A stretch of DNA of 27,166 nt from JAGLQA01 sp023135565. Lineage in GTDB: Bacteria > Acidobacteriota > Aminicenantia > UBA2199. Numbering within the stretch: the stretch's first letter is position 1; each line of letters begins with the position of its first letter. The notes under the pieces are model-generated. The model was not told the origin of the DNA. It saw only the letters and a program-made list of their open reading frames with translations, and searched no databases. Made by a program: the position numbers and the translations under genes. Location of the stretch: assembly GCA_030639305.1 (NCBI GenBank), contig DAOWCY010000089.1, positions 1 to 27,166 on the forward strand. Direction: 5' to 3'. This document shows, one piece after another, positions 14,905 through 22,550 of the stretch.

Positions 14905-15071
14905 CTAGGAGCCTGTCCGAGAATGGAATTGCGCATCTCCAAACTGGACAAATCGTCCATATTTGCCCCGGATCCGACATGCCAAAACCATAAATAGCCT
15001 CATTTTTAGGTTAAAATGGGAAATTTTCGCCGATGTTTTTCATGTATATGAATTGTCGGACAGGCTCCTAG
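14905..15071. mobile_element. 167-bp MITE-like element with 16-bp terminal inverted repeats
   Basis: CTAGGAGCCTGTCCGA (14905-14920) is perfectly repeated in inverse orientation at 15056-15071. The interior has no coding capacity. TIRs of this type (GGAGCCTGTCCGA) are seen on insertion sequences, so this is probably a non-autonomous derivative moved by a transposase encoded elsewhere. TA on both sides of the GGAGCC ends could be a two-base target duplication. Confidence 0.7.
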
Positions 15072-15516
15072 TGCCGCATCATTTTTTTGAAGCACGAAAT
15101 CTCGCAAGACCGATATCGAAATCCAAAACACCCCCCACTGGGGGAATTTGTTTCGAGTTTTGCACTTCAAATTTTGGGTTTTTAGATTTTAACGCATCCA
15201 TTAGAGTTTCGCAACCATTTTGTTTATCGAATATGGTGGAATTCTGAAATTATGCAAAAAAAAAGCCGCTTAAAGAAAATATCTGCCAAACGGCGTGAAA
15301 TTGGAGATTTTGGAAAAGTTAAATGTTTTTAATGCATAAAAAGGCAATAAAATGAATGTTTGAGCAGATATAATTTGTGGTGCCAACTTGTATCATATTT
15401 GGTCATAATAATAAACAATTCAGGGTAGGATGAATGGGTAACAGCCAACAGTTCATCCCACAAAAAATTTTACTATCGCCGCTCTTTTCATTCTTTTAAA
15501 TCGACTATAGCGCTTT

Positions 15517-15535
15517 GATAAATTAACCCACTTTT
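15517..15535 (+). repeat. direct repeat GATAAATTRACCCACYTTT, copy 1
   Basis: A 19-base motif with two differences from the copy at 15694-15712, same orientation. Tandemly arranged end repeats of this look occur at the termini of IS21-like elements, so it may mark an eroded insertion sequence. No transposase is left. Confidence 0.45.
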
Positions 15536-15693
15536 GCTCACTTAACTTGAACCGTCTATTAACAATACATCCTACAACCATACCTATTTTTTTAGTAACA
15601 AATATGATTAGTATCTACTGTTGTATATCGGGTTTTTTTTCCCAAGTAGTTTTCTTTTTTTTATAGTAGCCGGAAAAATTTAATTGATACTCA

Positions 15694-15712
15694 GATAAAT
15701 TGACCCACCTTT
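15694..15712 (+). repeat. direct repeat GATAAATTRACCCACYTTT, copy 2
   Basis: Second copy of the motif at 15517, 177 bases downstream, in the AT-rich island. Confidence 0.45.
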
Positions 15713-15909
15713 ATAGTCCCCAAACCTTTTATTATCAACTGTTTTCGAGTCAATTGAGAATCAACTTCCTTATCCTTAAAATAACCGTTCATGCGTATGA
15801 ACTTTGTTATAACCTCTGAGAAGTAGTAGCTCTTGATCTATCTATTAAAAAAAAGTATACCACATAAAATTTAAAACGTCAATATATTTTCAATAAAAAC
15901 ATTTTTTTC

Positions 15910-15938
15910 TTGACTTTTCAAGGTTTTTGTCGTAGAAT
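15910..15938 (+). promoter_or_regulatory. sigma-70-like promoter of the island membrane-protein gene
   Basis: TTGACT and TAGAAT, 17 bases apart. The -35 box coincides with a TTG that could be read as an upstream start codon, so the real start must be the ATG at 15988, which has its own GGAGG. Confidence 0.6.
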
Positions 15939-15987
15939 AAAAAAAAGACGTAGCAAATTTAGACGAAATATTACGGAGGTTAATTTA

Positions 15988-17112
15988 ATGAAAAGAGAAG
16001 AGATTATAAGAAGAGTTGTGGCAATTTCAATGTTTATATTCATTGTATTATCTACAATATTTATTATTTTTCCAAAATTGAAAAGCAAATTAGGGGTAGG
16101 AAGACTGAATGCTAATATTTTGGGTGCTATCATTTTAATACTTTTTATTTCTGTTATCGTTCTATATCGGAGAAGTTTAAGTTTAAGACATAGTAAAATT
16201 AATAAAAAGTACGAATTATATTTCATGATCACATTTGGGAATCTTTTGGTAACAATATTCTTATCACTCTTATTAGCATGGACAATATCTAAAGTAAACA
16301 CCTTTTCTGAAAAATTGGATCAAACTAAAGAAATACTTATTGAGAGAACAGATGCAATGACCGACCATGTTAATAAAGTAGATGATATCCTCAAAGGTTC
16401 AATATCGGATATTGATTCAGCTTTACAAAAAATGAAAGAATCTTCTGATATTGTTAAAACGAGTGCACGACAACTATTTACAACATATTATGTGGCCAAA
16501 TTTCCAGATAATTTGCCTGAAATAACAAAATATATCAAGGAAACAAAAGAGAGCTTAACCGTTGTTTGCGACTATGCCATTTATGGAATTTTGTCGAATA
16601 GCAATGAATTCAAAAATTATTACAAAGCAATCACTAACAAGTTAAAAAATGAAGGAATCAGGATGAACAGCAGGTTTTTATTTTTCAATATGAAGTTTGC
16701 TCGCCAAGAAGCGCAATCACAAATTAAAGATTTAACGTTTCCCCAAAACTCAATCAAACTTTTTTGTAATAAACGATCAATGAAAGATTTTAGAAGAAAT
16801 TTTTGGGGAGAGATGAAATTTGAAGATTTTAGAAGTGTAGATGAATTCAAGGCGGCACTTACAGAAAAACTCATGAGCGAGGAAGAGTTTAGATTGGATG
16901 ATTTAAAAAAGCAAACAAATGTGAAAACTGTTTCTTTCCGCCACAATTTGTTTTTCTGGATAATTGACAACAAAAAAGCCATTTTCTGTTTTCATAGATT
17001 AAGAGATAGCGCTGGGACTGAGGTTACTTTCTATAGCAACGATAATAGATTAATTAATGCGTTAAATGAAATTTATAAAGACCTTGTAGCAAAAGAAAAG
17101 GGGAAAAGATAG
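15988..17112 (+). CDS. uncharacterised membrane-anchored protein of the AT-rich island
   Basis: I do not recognise this gene. The ATG at 15988 has GGAGG nine bases upstream and gives 374 residues. Three hydrophobic helices lie at about 8-27, 38-57 and 78-100. A predicted coiled-coil stalk follows (about 100-150, TFSEKLDQTKEILIERTDAMTDHVNKV in two pieces), and then a soluble cytoplasmic-type domain of about 220 residues. That domain contains ESLTVVCDYAIYGILSN and ends NLFFWIIDNKKAIFCF...TFYSNDNRLINALNEIYKDL. The closing pattern is reminiscent of the C-terminal part of phospholipase-D-like or related signalling/effector domains, but no HKD motif is visible. Codon use is strongly AT-biased compared with the neighbours, suggesting horizontal acquisition. 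Confidence 0.8.
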   Translation: MKREEIIRRVVAISMFIFIVLSTIFIIFPKLKSKLGVGRLNANILGAIILILFISVIVLYRRSLSLRHSKINKKYELYFMITFGNLLVTIFLSLLLAWTISKVNTFSEKLDQTKEILIERTDAMTDHVNKVDDILKGSISDIDSALQKMKESSDIVKTSARQLFTTYYVAKFPDNLPEITKYIKETKESLTVVCDYAIYGILSNSNEFKNYYKAITNKLKNEGIRMNSRFLFFNMKFARQEAQSQIKDLTFPQNSIKLFCNKRSMKDFRRNFWGEMKFEDFRSVDEFKAALTEKLMSEEEFRLDDLKKQTNVKTVSFRHNLFFWIIDNKKAIFCFHRLRDSAGTEVTFYSNDNRLINALNEIYKDLVAKEKGKR

Positions 17113-17266
17113 CAATAAGTAAGATAAAAAGGCTTAAAACTCTGTCTCATCGGGAATAGTCTGTTAGTGACTAGGTGGGGACGATACTTGCACAGCGGAG
17201 TAAATGCCAAAAGTCGACGATCTCAACTATAAAGCGAATATTTGTTGTGAAACCTTTGTTCGTAAT

Positions 17267-17311
17267 TACTAAGTTGATTTTATACCAGTTAATGCAACTT
17301 TTTGCAAGCCC
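17267..17311 (-). repeat. 45-bp direct repeat, copy 2 (flanks the AT-rich island)
   Basis: Copy of 14847-14891 with three mismatches. It carries an intact-looking TTGCAA-17-TATAAA promoter on the minus strand (17279-17307) pointing into the island, antisense to the membrane-protein gene, with no gene of its own. The rest of the 17113-17415 gap shows nothing else except the repeat at 17332. Confidence 0.85.
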
Positions 17312-17331
17312 CCGGAATTTTTATCAACTTA

Positions 17332-17364
17332 GCCTCCGGCGGCCCTGCCGGGGGCCAAACTTTT
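17332..17364 (-). repeat. dispersed palindromic repeat, GCCGCCGGAGGC family (copy 2, partial)
   Basis: 33 bases identical to the start of the element at 13307. The rest of that element is missing here. It lies just downstream of the M48 peptidase gene. Confidence 0.7.
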
Positions 17365-17415
17365 CATGAGCGATACGTCCGGGAAAATTTAACCGGTTTA
17401 CGCAGGCTGCACAGG

Positions 17416-18231
17416 TTACTCTGAACCGGTGCCACCCGCCGCTTTGTAGCGGGACCAGTCGATATCGAACTTCTTCTCCTCTCCCCGGAACAACCCGCCC
17501 ATGTCACGGGCCGATTCGATGCGGCTGTCCATGTCGGGATGCGTGCTCAAATATACCCAGGGACCTTTTAAATTCACTGCCCCTCCACCGCTCTCCTTCA
17601 AGTTCGACAAAAAATCCGCCAGGTGACGGGGATTTATTCCCGATCTGATCAAAAGCTTCGCGGCAAACTCATCGGCTTCGGCTTCCTGGCGGCGGGAAAA
17701 AGTATTGTTCACCAACATGCGCAGCACTTCCCTTAATACCGCAGTGGAGTCACTGCCGCCGATAGTCAAAAGGACGCCGAGTCCTATGATCCGCGCCAGG
17801 GCATGCAAAGAGTCCCGGTGGATAATGTGCCCCAACTCATGGGCCAGCAGCCCGGCAAATTCCTCCGCACCGGCAGTTTTTTCGATAATCCCGGAATAGA
17901 CGACAATCAACCCGCCGGGAAAAGCAAAGGCATTTACTACATGAGACTTTACTATCAATACTTCGATTTTGTAAGGGTTATCTTCGATATTGGCGCTGAG
18001 CCGTTTAACGATCTTTGCCGCCGCATCGTTCAGATAAGAATTTTCGATTAAATCGGCGTCAACTTCTATCAATTCTTTCAGCAGACCCTTCAGCTTGAAT
18101 TCCCAGGCGTAAGATAATTTTTCAAATTTCTTCTTAGAAAAACAAGCCTTTTGTACGCCTGCGGCGGCGACCAGCAGCACAGCACTTAACAGGACATAAA
18201 AAAAGATACCCTTAAAAAACGTTCTTCTCAA
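17416..18231 (-). CDS. M48-family zinc metalloprotease, membrane-anchored
   Basis: A 271-residue protein. One N-terminal hydrophobic segment (about 8-27) anchors it or serves as a signal peptide. The catalytic motif HELGH is at 131-135 (two zinc-binding His and the catalytic Glu). The third ligand is E183 in SRRQEAEADEFA, and the late STHPDMDSRI segment is typical of M48 (BepA/LoiP/HtpX-like) peptidases. These proteases take part in quality control of the envelope. The likely start is TTG directly abutting the TGA of the upstream DUF4870 gene (no gap), so translation is coupled. The short length without TPR repeats resembles LoiP/YggG more than BepA. Confidence 0.9.
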   Translation of the reverse strand: MRRTFFKGIFFYVLLSAVLLVAAAGVQKACFSKKKFEKLSYAWEFKLKGLLKELIEVDADLIENSYLNDAAAKIVKRLSANIEDNPYKIEVLIVKSHVVNAFAFPGGLIVVYSGIIEKTAGAEEFAGLLAHELGHIIHRDSLHALARIIGLGVLLTIGGSDSTAVLREVLRMLVNNTFSRRQEAEADEFAAKLLIRSGINPRHLADFLSNLKESGGGAVNLKGPWVYLSTHPDMDSRIESARDMGGLFRGEEKKFDIDWSRYKAAGGTGSE

Positions 18232-18738
18232 TCAATACCCCTTGGGCGGTACATTGTGCTTGACTTCTTCCCGGTCTTCTTCAGCCCCGGCGCCATAAAA
18301 AGCGTCGAAAGCGATCTTCCCGAAAAAGATAAAATAGTAAAACTCCCCTCTCCTGGCTTTGACGGCGCCGATGATAGAAAATATCAAATACACCAGGTTC
18401 ATCAACCCCACAAAAATAACGTAAGTGACAAAATGTTCCCAATCCCGGAACATCCGCCTCTGCAGCAGTATCGCCGCCACCCAGATGATGGCCCCGGCAT
18501 TTAATATAGAGACGGGCACCTGGGATAAAAGCGATTGAAAGGCATGAAACCTGACGAATTTCGATTTTTTCTTGTTTATAGAATAATAGATGCCGGAAGC
18601 GATCAAACTAAGAAAAGGCAGGGGCAGCCCGGCTCCCCAGGCTGCGAACATCATCAGGTAAGCGCCCATGGCATCTTCTCTCTGCCGGATGTCGATTTCA
18701 TCGGGCTGAGGCAGTACAACTTCGTCGTAATTACTCAT
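18232..18738 (-). CDS. DUF4870-type small integral membrane protein
   Basis: 168 residues with an acidic N-terminal tail (1-25) followed by four hydrophobic segments. SKFVRFHAFQSLLSQV between segments one and two is the signature of DUF4870/Tic20-like proteins, whose function is unknown. The ATG has a modest AAGGAT site. The stop codon abuts the start of the M48 peptidase gene, so the two are an operon, and the membrane protein may be a partner or substrate adaptor of the peptidase. That pairing is inference. Confidence 0.75.
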   Translation of the reverse strand: MSNYDEVVLPQPDEIDIRQREDAMGAYLMMFAAWGAGLPLPFLSLIASGIYYSINKKKSKFVRFHAFQSLLSQVPVSILNAGAIIWVAAILLQRRMFRDWEHFVTYVIFVGLMNLVYLIFSIIGAVKARRGEFYYFIFFGKIAFDAFYGAGAEEDREEVKHNVPPKGY

Positions 18739-18795
18739 ATTATATCCTTATATATTATATTAATACCCGCTGTTTTTTTACTACGGCAGGCTGAC

Positions 18796-18820
18796 CTGCC
18801 CGGGGCGAAAACCCGGGCAG
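18796..18820. other. strong GC hairpin between DUF4389 and DUF4870 genes
   Basis: CTGCCCGGG / CCCGGGCAG, loop GCGAAAA. No T-run follows on either side, so it is not a classical terminator. It may be an mRNA-stabilising or attenuating hairpin in the transcript running from the DUF4389 gene into the DUF4870 gene. Confidence 0.5.
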
Positions 18821-18894
18821 GGACAATACGCCCACTGCCCCTGCCCGAAGTTAAAACTCCTCATAAACGACCTGTTCGGTTGCCCGGGCCGTTA

Positions 18895-19479
18895 TTACTC
18901 CTTACCGCTGAAAGGAGGATATTCGTCGGTCATGTACATCATGTAGAGATTTACTCTAAACTGCCAGCGATAGGTGCCTACATTAAAGGCATGCCAGTCC
19001 GGGGGATATTCCCCGGTAAACAGCACCACCCACCAGGCGATGAACATTAAAAACATGGTGCCGATCATCCTGATATAGAGACAGAGTCCATGGGGGATCA
19101 TCACATAGAATATGCCGAAGAATGTCCGCAGCAGTACTGAAACGCGGTCCAGTTCTTCCGGGTATTCGACTTCTAACGAGACACTGTCGCTGGTTCCGCT
19201 GGGAAAGAAAGCCGGGTAACCGTCTACCAGGTTGGACATGCTGGCATTGACCCTCGCTTGCCAGTTCAAAAACTTCACTATGAACTCGAACCAACTTTGA
19301 GGGAACCGCCCGGTAAAAAGCACCACCCACCAGGCTGCGAAAAGCAGGATACTGGCCCAGATTGCCGTAAACCAGAGAAGAATCCCGTGGGGCAGGGCGA
19401 TGTAAAAGAAACCGAAAAACGACCTCAACAGCAATTCACCACGAGAGTAGCTCTCCTGGTGTTTAATCGTTAACTTCAT
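18895..19479 (-). CDS. DUF4389 protein with two tandem copies of the domain
   Basis: 194 residues from ATG 19479, which has AGGAGG five bases upstream; the upstream GTG at 19485 would have no room for a ribosome site. The protein is an internal duplication. LLLRSFFGFFYIALPHGILLWF...AWWVVLFTGRFPQSW in the first half returns as LLRTFFGIFYVMIPHGLCLYI...AWWVVLFTGEYPPDW in the second. Each half has two hydrophobic segments. It is an inner-membrane protein of unknown function. A divergent promoter pair lies directly upstream. Confidence 0.8.
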   Translation of the reverse strand: MKLTIKHQESYSRGELLLRSFFGFFYIALPHGILLWFTAIWASILLFAAWWVVLFTGRFPQSWFEFIVKFLNWQARVNASMSNLVDGYPAFFPSGTSDSVSLEVEYPEELDRVSVLLRTFFGIFYVMIPHGLCLYIRMIGTMFLMFIAWWVVLFTGEYPPDWHAFNVGTYRWQFRVNLYMMYMTDEYPPFSGKE

Positions 19480-19506
19480 ATGCACCTCCTTTTTTTATTC
19501 TTTCAT

Positions 19507-19535
19507 ATTATAAAAAATATAAAAAAAAAAAGCAA
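19507..19535 (-). promoter_or_regulatory. sigma-70-like promoter of the DUF4389 gene
   Basis: TTGCTT and TATAAT, 17 bases apart on the minus strand; the spacer is a run of T and A. It is back to back with the plus-strand promoter at 19547. Confidence 0.55.
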
Positions 19536-19546
19536 ATAATTTTTTT

Positions 19547-19575
19547 TTGCCGCCAGTTTGTATTCATGATATAAT
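19547..19575 (+). promoter_or_regulatory. sigma-70-like promoter of the lipoprotein gene at 19713
   Basis: TTGCCG and a perfect TATAAT, 17 bases apart. The leader of about 130 bases contains the GCGGAC palindrome. Confidence 0.6.
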
Positions 19576-19669
19576 ATTTCTTACTTAATATTTCGTGAAC
19601 CTTTGTTAATAAAAACAAACTTTTGAGCCAATCCGGGTGGATTTGAATTTCCCAGGCCCCTCATAGGGT

Positions 19670-19684
19670 GCGGACGCCGTCCGC
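19670..19684. repeat. REP-like palindrome GCGGAC-GCC-GTCCGC
   Basis: A short GC hairpin preceded by ATAGGGT, in the style of the other REP-like units. It lies in the 5' leader of the lipoprotein gene. A GTG inside it (19668) opens a longer frame but is not a plausible start. Confidence 0.45.
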
Positions 19685-19712
19685 CGCCGACCCCGGTAAG
19701 AGAAGAAAAACG

Positions 19713-20306
19713 ATGAGAGCAAAAAAAATTATGTTAAGTGTTTTGACCGGCGCGCTGCTCCTGCTGCCTGCCTGCGCCGGCAAAGTCGATACTACAAAAG
19801 ATTTTGCCATGACTCTAAACGGCCAAAAATACGTAGTAAAACTCGACGCCCCGGCAGCCAGGATACAGGAATTGGAAGCAGGTTATTCCAATGAGCAAAG
19901 TTTATCGGTCACCTTTCCTATCAAAACGGCCAACCCTATGAAAGTTATGGGCTTCCGGCTGGCTTTCAAAGAACGGCAAATCGTGGTGGACGAGGAAATA
20001 GAATCCCATGCCGGTGACGACCGACATTTTCTCCACATGCAATATTTCCCCCTTTTAGGCCATAAGGTAAATGAAGGGACAATACTGACATACTCTTCCA
20101 GGCGCAAAACCGGCAGCCTGCGCGTACGGTTCGATGAACTGGAGGCGCAGGCCGGGGGCAGGGTAAAAGGGATTATCCTCTATGCGGCCCTTTATGCCTA
20201 TTACCAAAAACAGGATAGCCCGGACCCCATTGAGCCCAAAGAAGAGAAGAAATTGGAAATTTACAATTTTCCTTTTGAAGCGACGTTCGTGGAGTCTACA
20301 TTTTGA
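19713..20306 (+). CDS. uncharacterised lipoprotein
   Basis: 197 residues from ATG 19713, with a weak AAGAGAAG site. The signal peptide (1-20) ends in the lipobox LLPAC, with Cys21 as the lipid-bearing residue. The mature part (about 175 residues) has alternating beta-strand patterns (FAMTLNGQKYVVKLDAP, SLSVTFPIKTANPMKVMGFRLAF) and an acidic/lysine-rich segment EPKEEKK near the end. No known domain is evident. It is monocistronic with its own promoter, in a neighbourhood of envelope proteins. Confidence 0.75.
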   Translation: MRAKKIMLSVLTGALLLLPACAGKVDTTKDFAMTLNGQKYVVKLDAPAARIQELEAGYSNEQSLSVTFPIKTANPMKVMGFRLAFKERQIVVDEEIESHAGDDRHFLHMQYFPLLGHKVNEGTILTYSSRRKTGSLRVRFDELEAQAGGRVKGIILYAALYAYYQKQDSPDPIEPKEEKKLEIYNFPFEATFVESTF

Positions 20307-20375
20307 TTAATAGGAGATTCATTAGCCACAGAGCACACAGAGGGGGGCGGCGATGTCACCATAGCTCCATTAGAG

Positions 20376-20453
20376 TTTACGGGCACATTCCCCTTTCCGA
20401 GAGGGGTGGTTCCGAATGTCGAGGAACGAGACATGAGGAAGCGGGGTGTGTTA
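20376..20453 (+). repeat. dispersed modular palindromic repeat, copy B
   Basis: GCACATTCCCCTTTCCGAGA followed by GGGG and TGG at one end, GCGGGGTGTGTTA at the other. The middle module (TTCCGAATGTCGAGGAACGA and on) is nearly the same as in copy D but replaces the one in copy A. Preceding bases (TTAGAGTTTACGGGCACATT) also align with copies C and D. Confidence 0.7.
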
Positions 20454-20480
20454 GTCCTCTGAAGGTAAGGTAAAATCATC

Positions 20481-21641
20481 ATGAAATACCTGTTCGATAT
20501 CGGCCATCCTTTTGAATTTCACTGTTTTAAGAACGTGATGCGCAATCTAATAGACGGGGGCCATAAGATCAAAATAACCGCCAGGGATAAAGACGTCAAC
20601 CTAAAACTGTTAGAAGACTTCGGGACGCCCTATTTTTCTACCGGCAAAAACCTGCCTTCCAAATTGGGAAAAATCTATTCCCTGCTGAGAAACGATTACC
20701 GGATTTTTAAGGTGGCAAAAATATTCGATCCCGACGTGATGGTAACTTTTTTTTCGCCTTTTGCCGCCCAGGCCGGTAAACTGCTGAAAAAACCGGTTAT
20801 CGGTTTTCATGATACGGAAAAAGCGGGGGCCAGCATTTTGTTGTCGAAACCTTTTACGGACCTTATCGTGGTGCCCGAATGTTATCGAAAAGAACTACCG
20901 CCCCAAAAAACCGTCCGTTTCAAAGGGGTTTTTGAACTGGCTTATCTTCACCCGGACTATTTTACGCCTGATCCGGCTGTGCTCGACCTGTTGGGTGTGC
21001 GGGCAGGGGAAAAATATGCGGTAATTCGTTTCGTTTCCCACAGTGCGCTGCATGATACCGGCTATGGCGGGATGAGCCGACAGGACAAAGTTACGGCGGT
21101 GCAGGCGCTGCGAAAACATGCCCGGGTATTCATATCATCGGAAGAAGAGCTGCTGCCGGCCCTAAAAAAGTACGAAATCAAACTGCCGCCGGAGAAGCTG
21201 CATGACGCTCTTTTTTACGCATCGTTATCTTATGGGGAGAGCGCCACCGTCAGTTCGGAAAGCGCGGTATTGGGCACCCCGGCGGTTTTTATAGACGACA
21301 CCGGGCGCAGTTACACCGATGAAATAGAAGAAAAATTCGGCTTAGTATTTAATTTCTCACCCCGCCCGGCAGACCAACAGAAGGCCCTCCAAAAGGGCAT
21401 CGAAATCCTAAACGCGGCGCTTCCCCAACAGGAAAAAAAAGAATTAAACAAAAGTTTTTTGGGGGGTCAAGGGGGGCGATTTTTCAAAAAAGCCCCCCTT
21501 GTCGCCGAAGGCAAAAACAATATACTCTCCTGGCAGCGGAGAAGGGCTGTGTTGTTATCTTATTATATCGACGTAACTGCTTTTATGACTGAAGTGATTA
21601 CTTCTTTTCCCCGGTCTTCTCGCGGCGATATTTCTCCCTGA
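20481..21641 (+). CDS. DUF354-family glycosyltransferase-like protein
   Basis: A 386-residue protein. The N-terminus (KYLFDIGHPFEFHCFKN) and the AVIRFVSHSALHD and ATVSSESAVLGTPAVFID segments are DUF354 signatures, a family with the two-Rossmann GT-B fold related to UDP-GlcNAc epimerases and glycosyltransferases. It is probably cytoplasmic and may act in surface-glycan synthesis. Near the end, IDVTAFMTEVI matches the usual DUF354 C-terminus. Residues about 324-344 before it are encoded by a palindromic repeat inserted in frame. The 3' end overlaps the convergent Spy-like gene by 44 bases. Start ATG with a poor ribosome site (AAGGTAAGG is about 10 bases upstream). Confidence 0.82.
   Translation: MKYLFDIGHPFEFHCFKNVMRNLIDGGHKIKITARDKDVNLKLLEDFGTPYFSTGKNLPSKLGKIYSLLRNDYRIFKVAKIFDPDVMVTFFSPFAAQAGKLLKKPVIGFHDTEKAGASILLSKPFTDLIVVPECYRKELPPQKTVRFKGVFELAYLHPDYFTPDPAVLDLLGVRAGEKYAVIRFVSHSALHDTGYGGMSRQDKVTAVQALRKHARVFISSEEELLPALKKYEIKLPPEKLHDALFYASLSYGESATVSSESAVLGTPAVFIDDTGRSYTDEIEEKFGLVFNFSPRPADQQKALQKGIEILNAALPQQEKKELNKSFLGGQGGRFFKKAPLVAEGKNNILSWQRRRAVLLSYYIDVTAFMTEVITSFPRSSRGDISP
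21451..21512 (+). repeat. palindromic repeat inserted in frame inside the DUF354 gene
   Basis: Begins AAAGTTTTTTGG and ends GTCGCCGAAGGC, as do the reverse complements of the intergenic elements at 13307 and 17332 (AAAGTTTGG...GCCGCCGGAGGC). The middle is a perfect AAGGGGGGC/GCCCCCCTT hairpin with a 14-base loop. It is translated as a glycine/lysine-rich segment (FLGGQGGRFFKKAPLVAEGK) between conserved parts of the protein. Confidence 0.65.
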
Positions 21642-22086
21642 GGCTTTTTATTTTTCTCAACTGTTCTTCGGTCAGGGTTTCGCGTACATCCAGCAAATAG
21701 TTCATATATTCGATCATACATGCGGTTTTTTTTTGGCTTAGTTCCCGGATCAGTTTTTCTATCTCTTTCCTATCCACCTTTTCCGATTTGACATAGGTGG
21801 CGAAGCGCAGTCCCCCGATTTTGACCTCGGCTCCGGCCCGGATGGACTGTTCTTCGTGAGCCAGCATCAGGTTTTCGATTTTTTTTATTTGTTCCCGGCT
21901 GAGTCCCAATTCCTCTTTATATTTCAAAACAGTGCGGCCGCAGAAGAGGTCTTTTTCCGCCAGGGACGCGCTCCATTTTTTATATTTCGAAGAATCTTTA
22001 TGATCAGGGCTTTCGTTCGAGTAAGCGGTTAAAAACATAACCGCTGTCATCATTAACGCAACTATCGGGATAATTCTTTTTCTCAT
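21598..22086 (-). CDS. Spy/CpxP-like (LTxxQ) periplasmic protein, second of a pair
   Basis: 162 residues from ATG 22086, which has AAGGAGACGG upstream; a longer frame would run into the preceding gene. A signal peptide (about 1-22, no lipobox at the expected place) precedes an all-helical mature protein. LGLSREQIKKIENLM (near residue 60) and ETLTEEQLRKIKSL (near 140) are two LTxxQ-type repeats as in Spy, CpxP and ZraP periplasmic chaperone/sensor proteins. It overlaps the previous gene by four bases (ATGA) and is last in the sigma-factor operon. It probably buffers misfolded proteins or metals in the periplasm. Confidence 0.75.
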   Translation of the reverse strand: MRKRIIPIVALMMTAVMFLTAYSNESPDHKDSSKYKKWSASLAEKDLFCGRTVLKYKEELGLSREQIKKIENLMLAHEEQSIRAGAEVKIGGLRFATYVKSEKVDRKEIEKLIRELSQKKTACMIEYMNYLLDVRETLTEEQLRKIKSLREKYRREKTGEKK

Positions 22087-22550
22087 TTCCGTCTCCTTCT
22101 GCCTTTGTCTAAGAAGAACCAATTTTGGCTCACCTTGTAGAGGAATTTGAGCCGCTGCCGGGCATCCAAAATATGATTCACCTGCACTAAAGAATCCACG
22201 AAAGTCAAGTTTAAACTGTTCTCTAAGGCATTTAGTTCTTTCGTTTTGGCAGCGATGGTTTCGGTATCGAAATCCGGGTCGCCGAGTTCATCTATAAGAT
22301 CCATTCTTTTTTCTAAAATGTCCTGTTTAAACTTCATCAAGTTAAAGCGGAATTTCTTAAAAATTTCGTCTATTCCGGCTTTTTGCTCCGGCTGCAGCTC
22401 GAGCCGGGTATTTATATCCGCTGCGACGCCGGGCTTGTGTCCGGGTTTGTCTTTCCCGGCAAAAAAATTCTTGTACGCCAGCGTGGAAATAAAAGCCAGG
22501 TTAAGGGCAACAGAGGCAGTCAATAAAACGGTAATCCAGATTTTCTTCAC
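22083..22550 (-). CDS. Spy/CpxP/CnrX-like periplasmic sensor protein, first of a pair
   Basis: 155 residues, starting at GTG that overlaps the anti-sigma stop (GTGA), with AGGAGG upstream. Residues about 5-27 are a membrane anchor or uncleaved signal. The rest is helical, with LELQPEQKAGIDEIFKKFR as an LTxxQ-like repeat and a long charged helix. Small helical proteins of this kind beside an ECF sigma/anti-sigma pair act as periplasmic sensors, as CnrX does for CnrH/CnrY. The basic C-terminus (GRRRRK) is encoded by the overlap with the next gene. No His/Met-rich metal site stands out, so metal binding is only a guess. Confidence 0.72.
   Translation of the reverse strand: MKKIWITVLLTASVALNLAFISTLAYKNFFAGKDKPGHKPGVAADINTRLELQPEQKAGIDEIFKKFRFNLMKFKQDILEKRMDLIDELGDPDFDTETIAAKTKELNALENSLNLTFVDSLVQVNHILDARQRLKFLYKVSQNWFFLDKGRRRRK

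Larger units (their letters stand above)
15072..15909. other. long AT-rich intergenic stretch of the island
   Basis: No convincing gene in 838 bases. Visible items are a CCCCCACTGGGGG hairpin near 15133-15145, the repeated GATAAATTRACCCACYTTT motif (listed separately) and a GTTCATGCGTATGAAC palindrome at 15787-15802 that could be an operator for the downstream gene. Base composition is distinctly more A+T-rich than the transporter and envelope genes around it, most of all after 15300. Confidence 0.6.

Noticed and set aside
15122..15242. 40-codon minus-strand frame in the island (MDALKSKNPKFEVQNSKQ...)
   Set aside because: Short, lacks a ribosome site, and reads like a translated non-coding repeat containing a CCCCCA/TGGGGG hairpin.
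14963..15247. 94-codon plus-strand frame in the AT-rich island
   Set aside because: Spans the right end of the MITE-like element and has no ribosome site or domain.
19668..19712. Upstream GTG start for the lipoprotein gene
   Set aside because: It would lie in a REP-like palindrome and put 15 residues before the signal peptide; ATG 19713 gives a normal lipoprotein signal.
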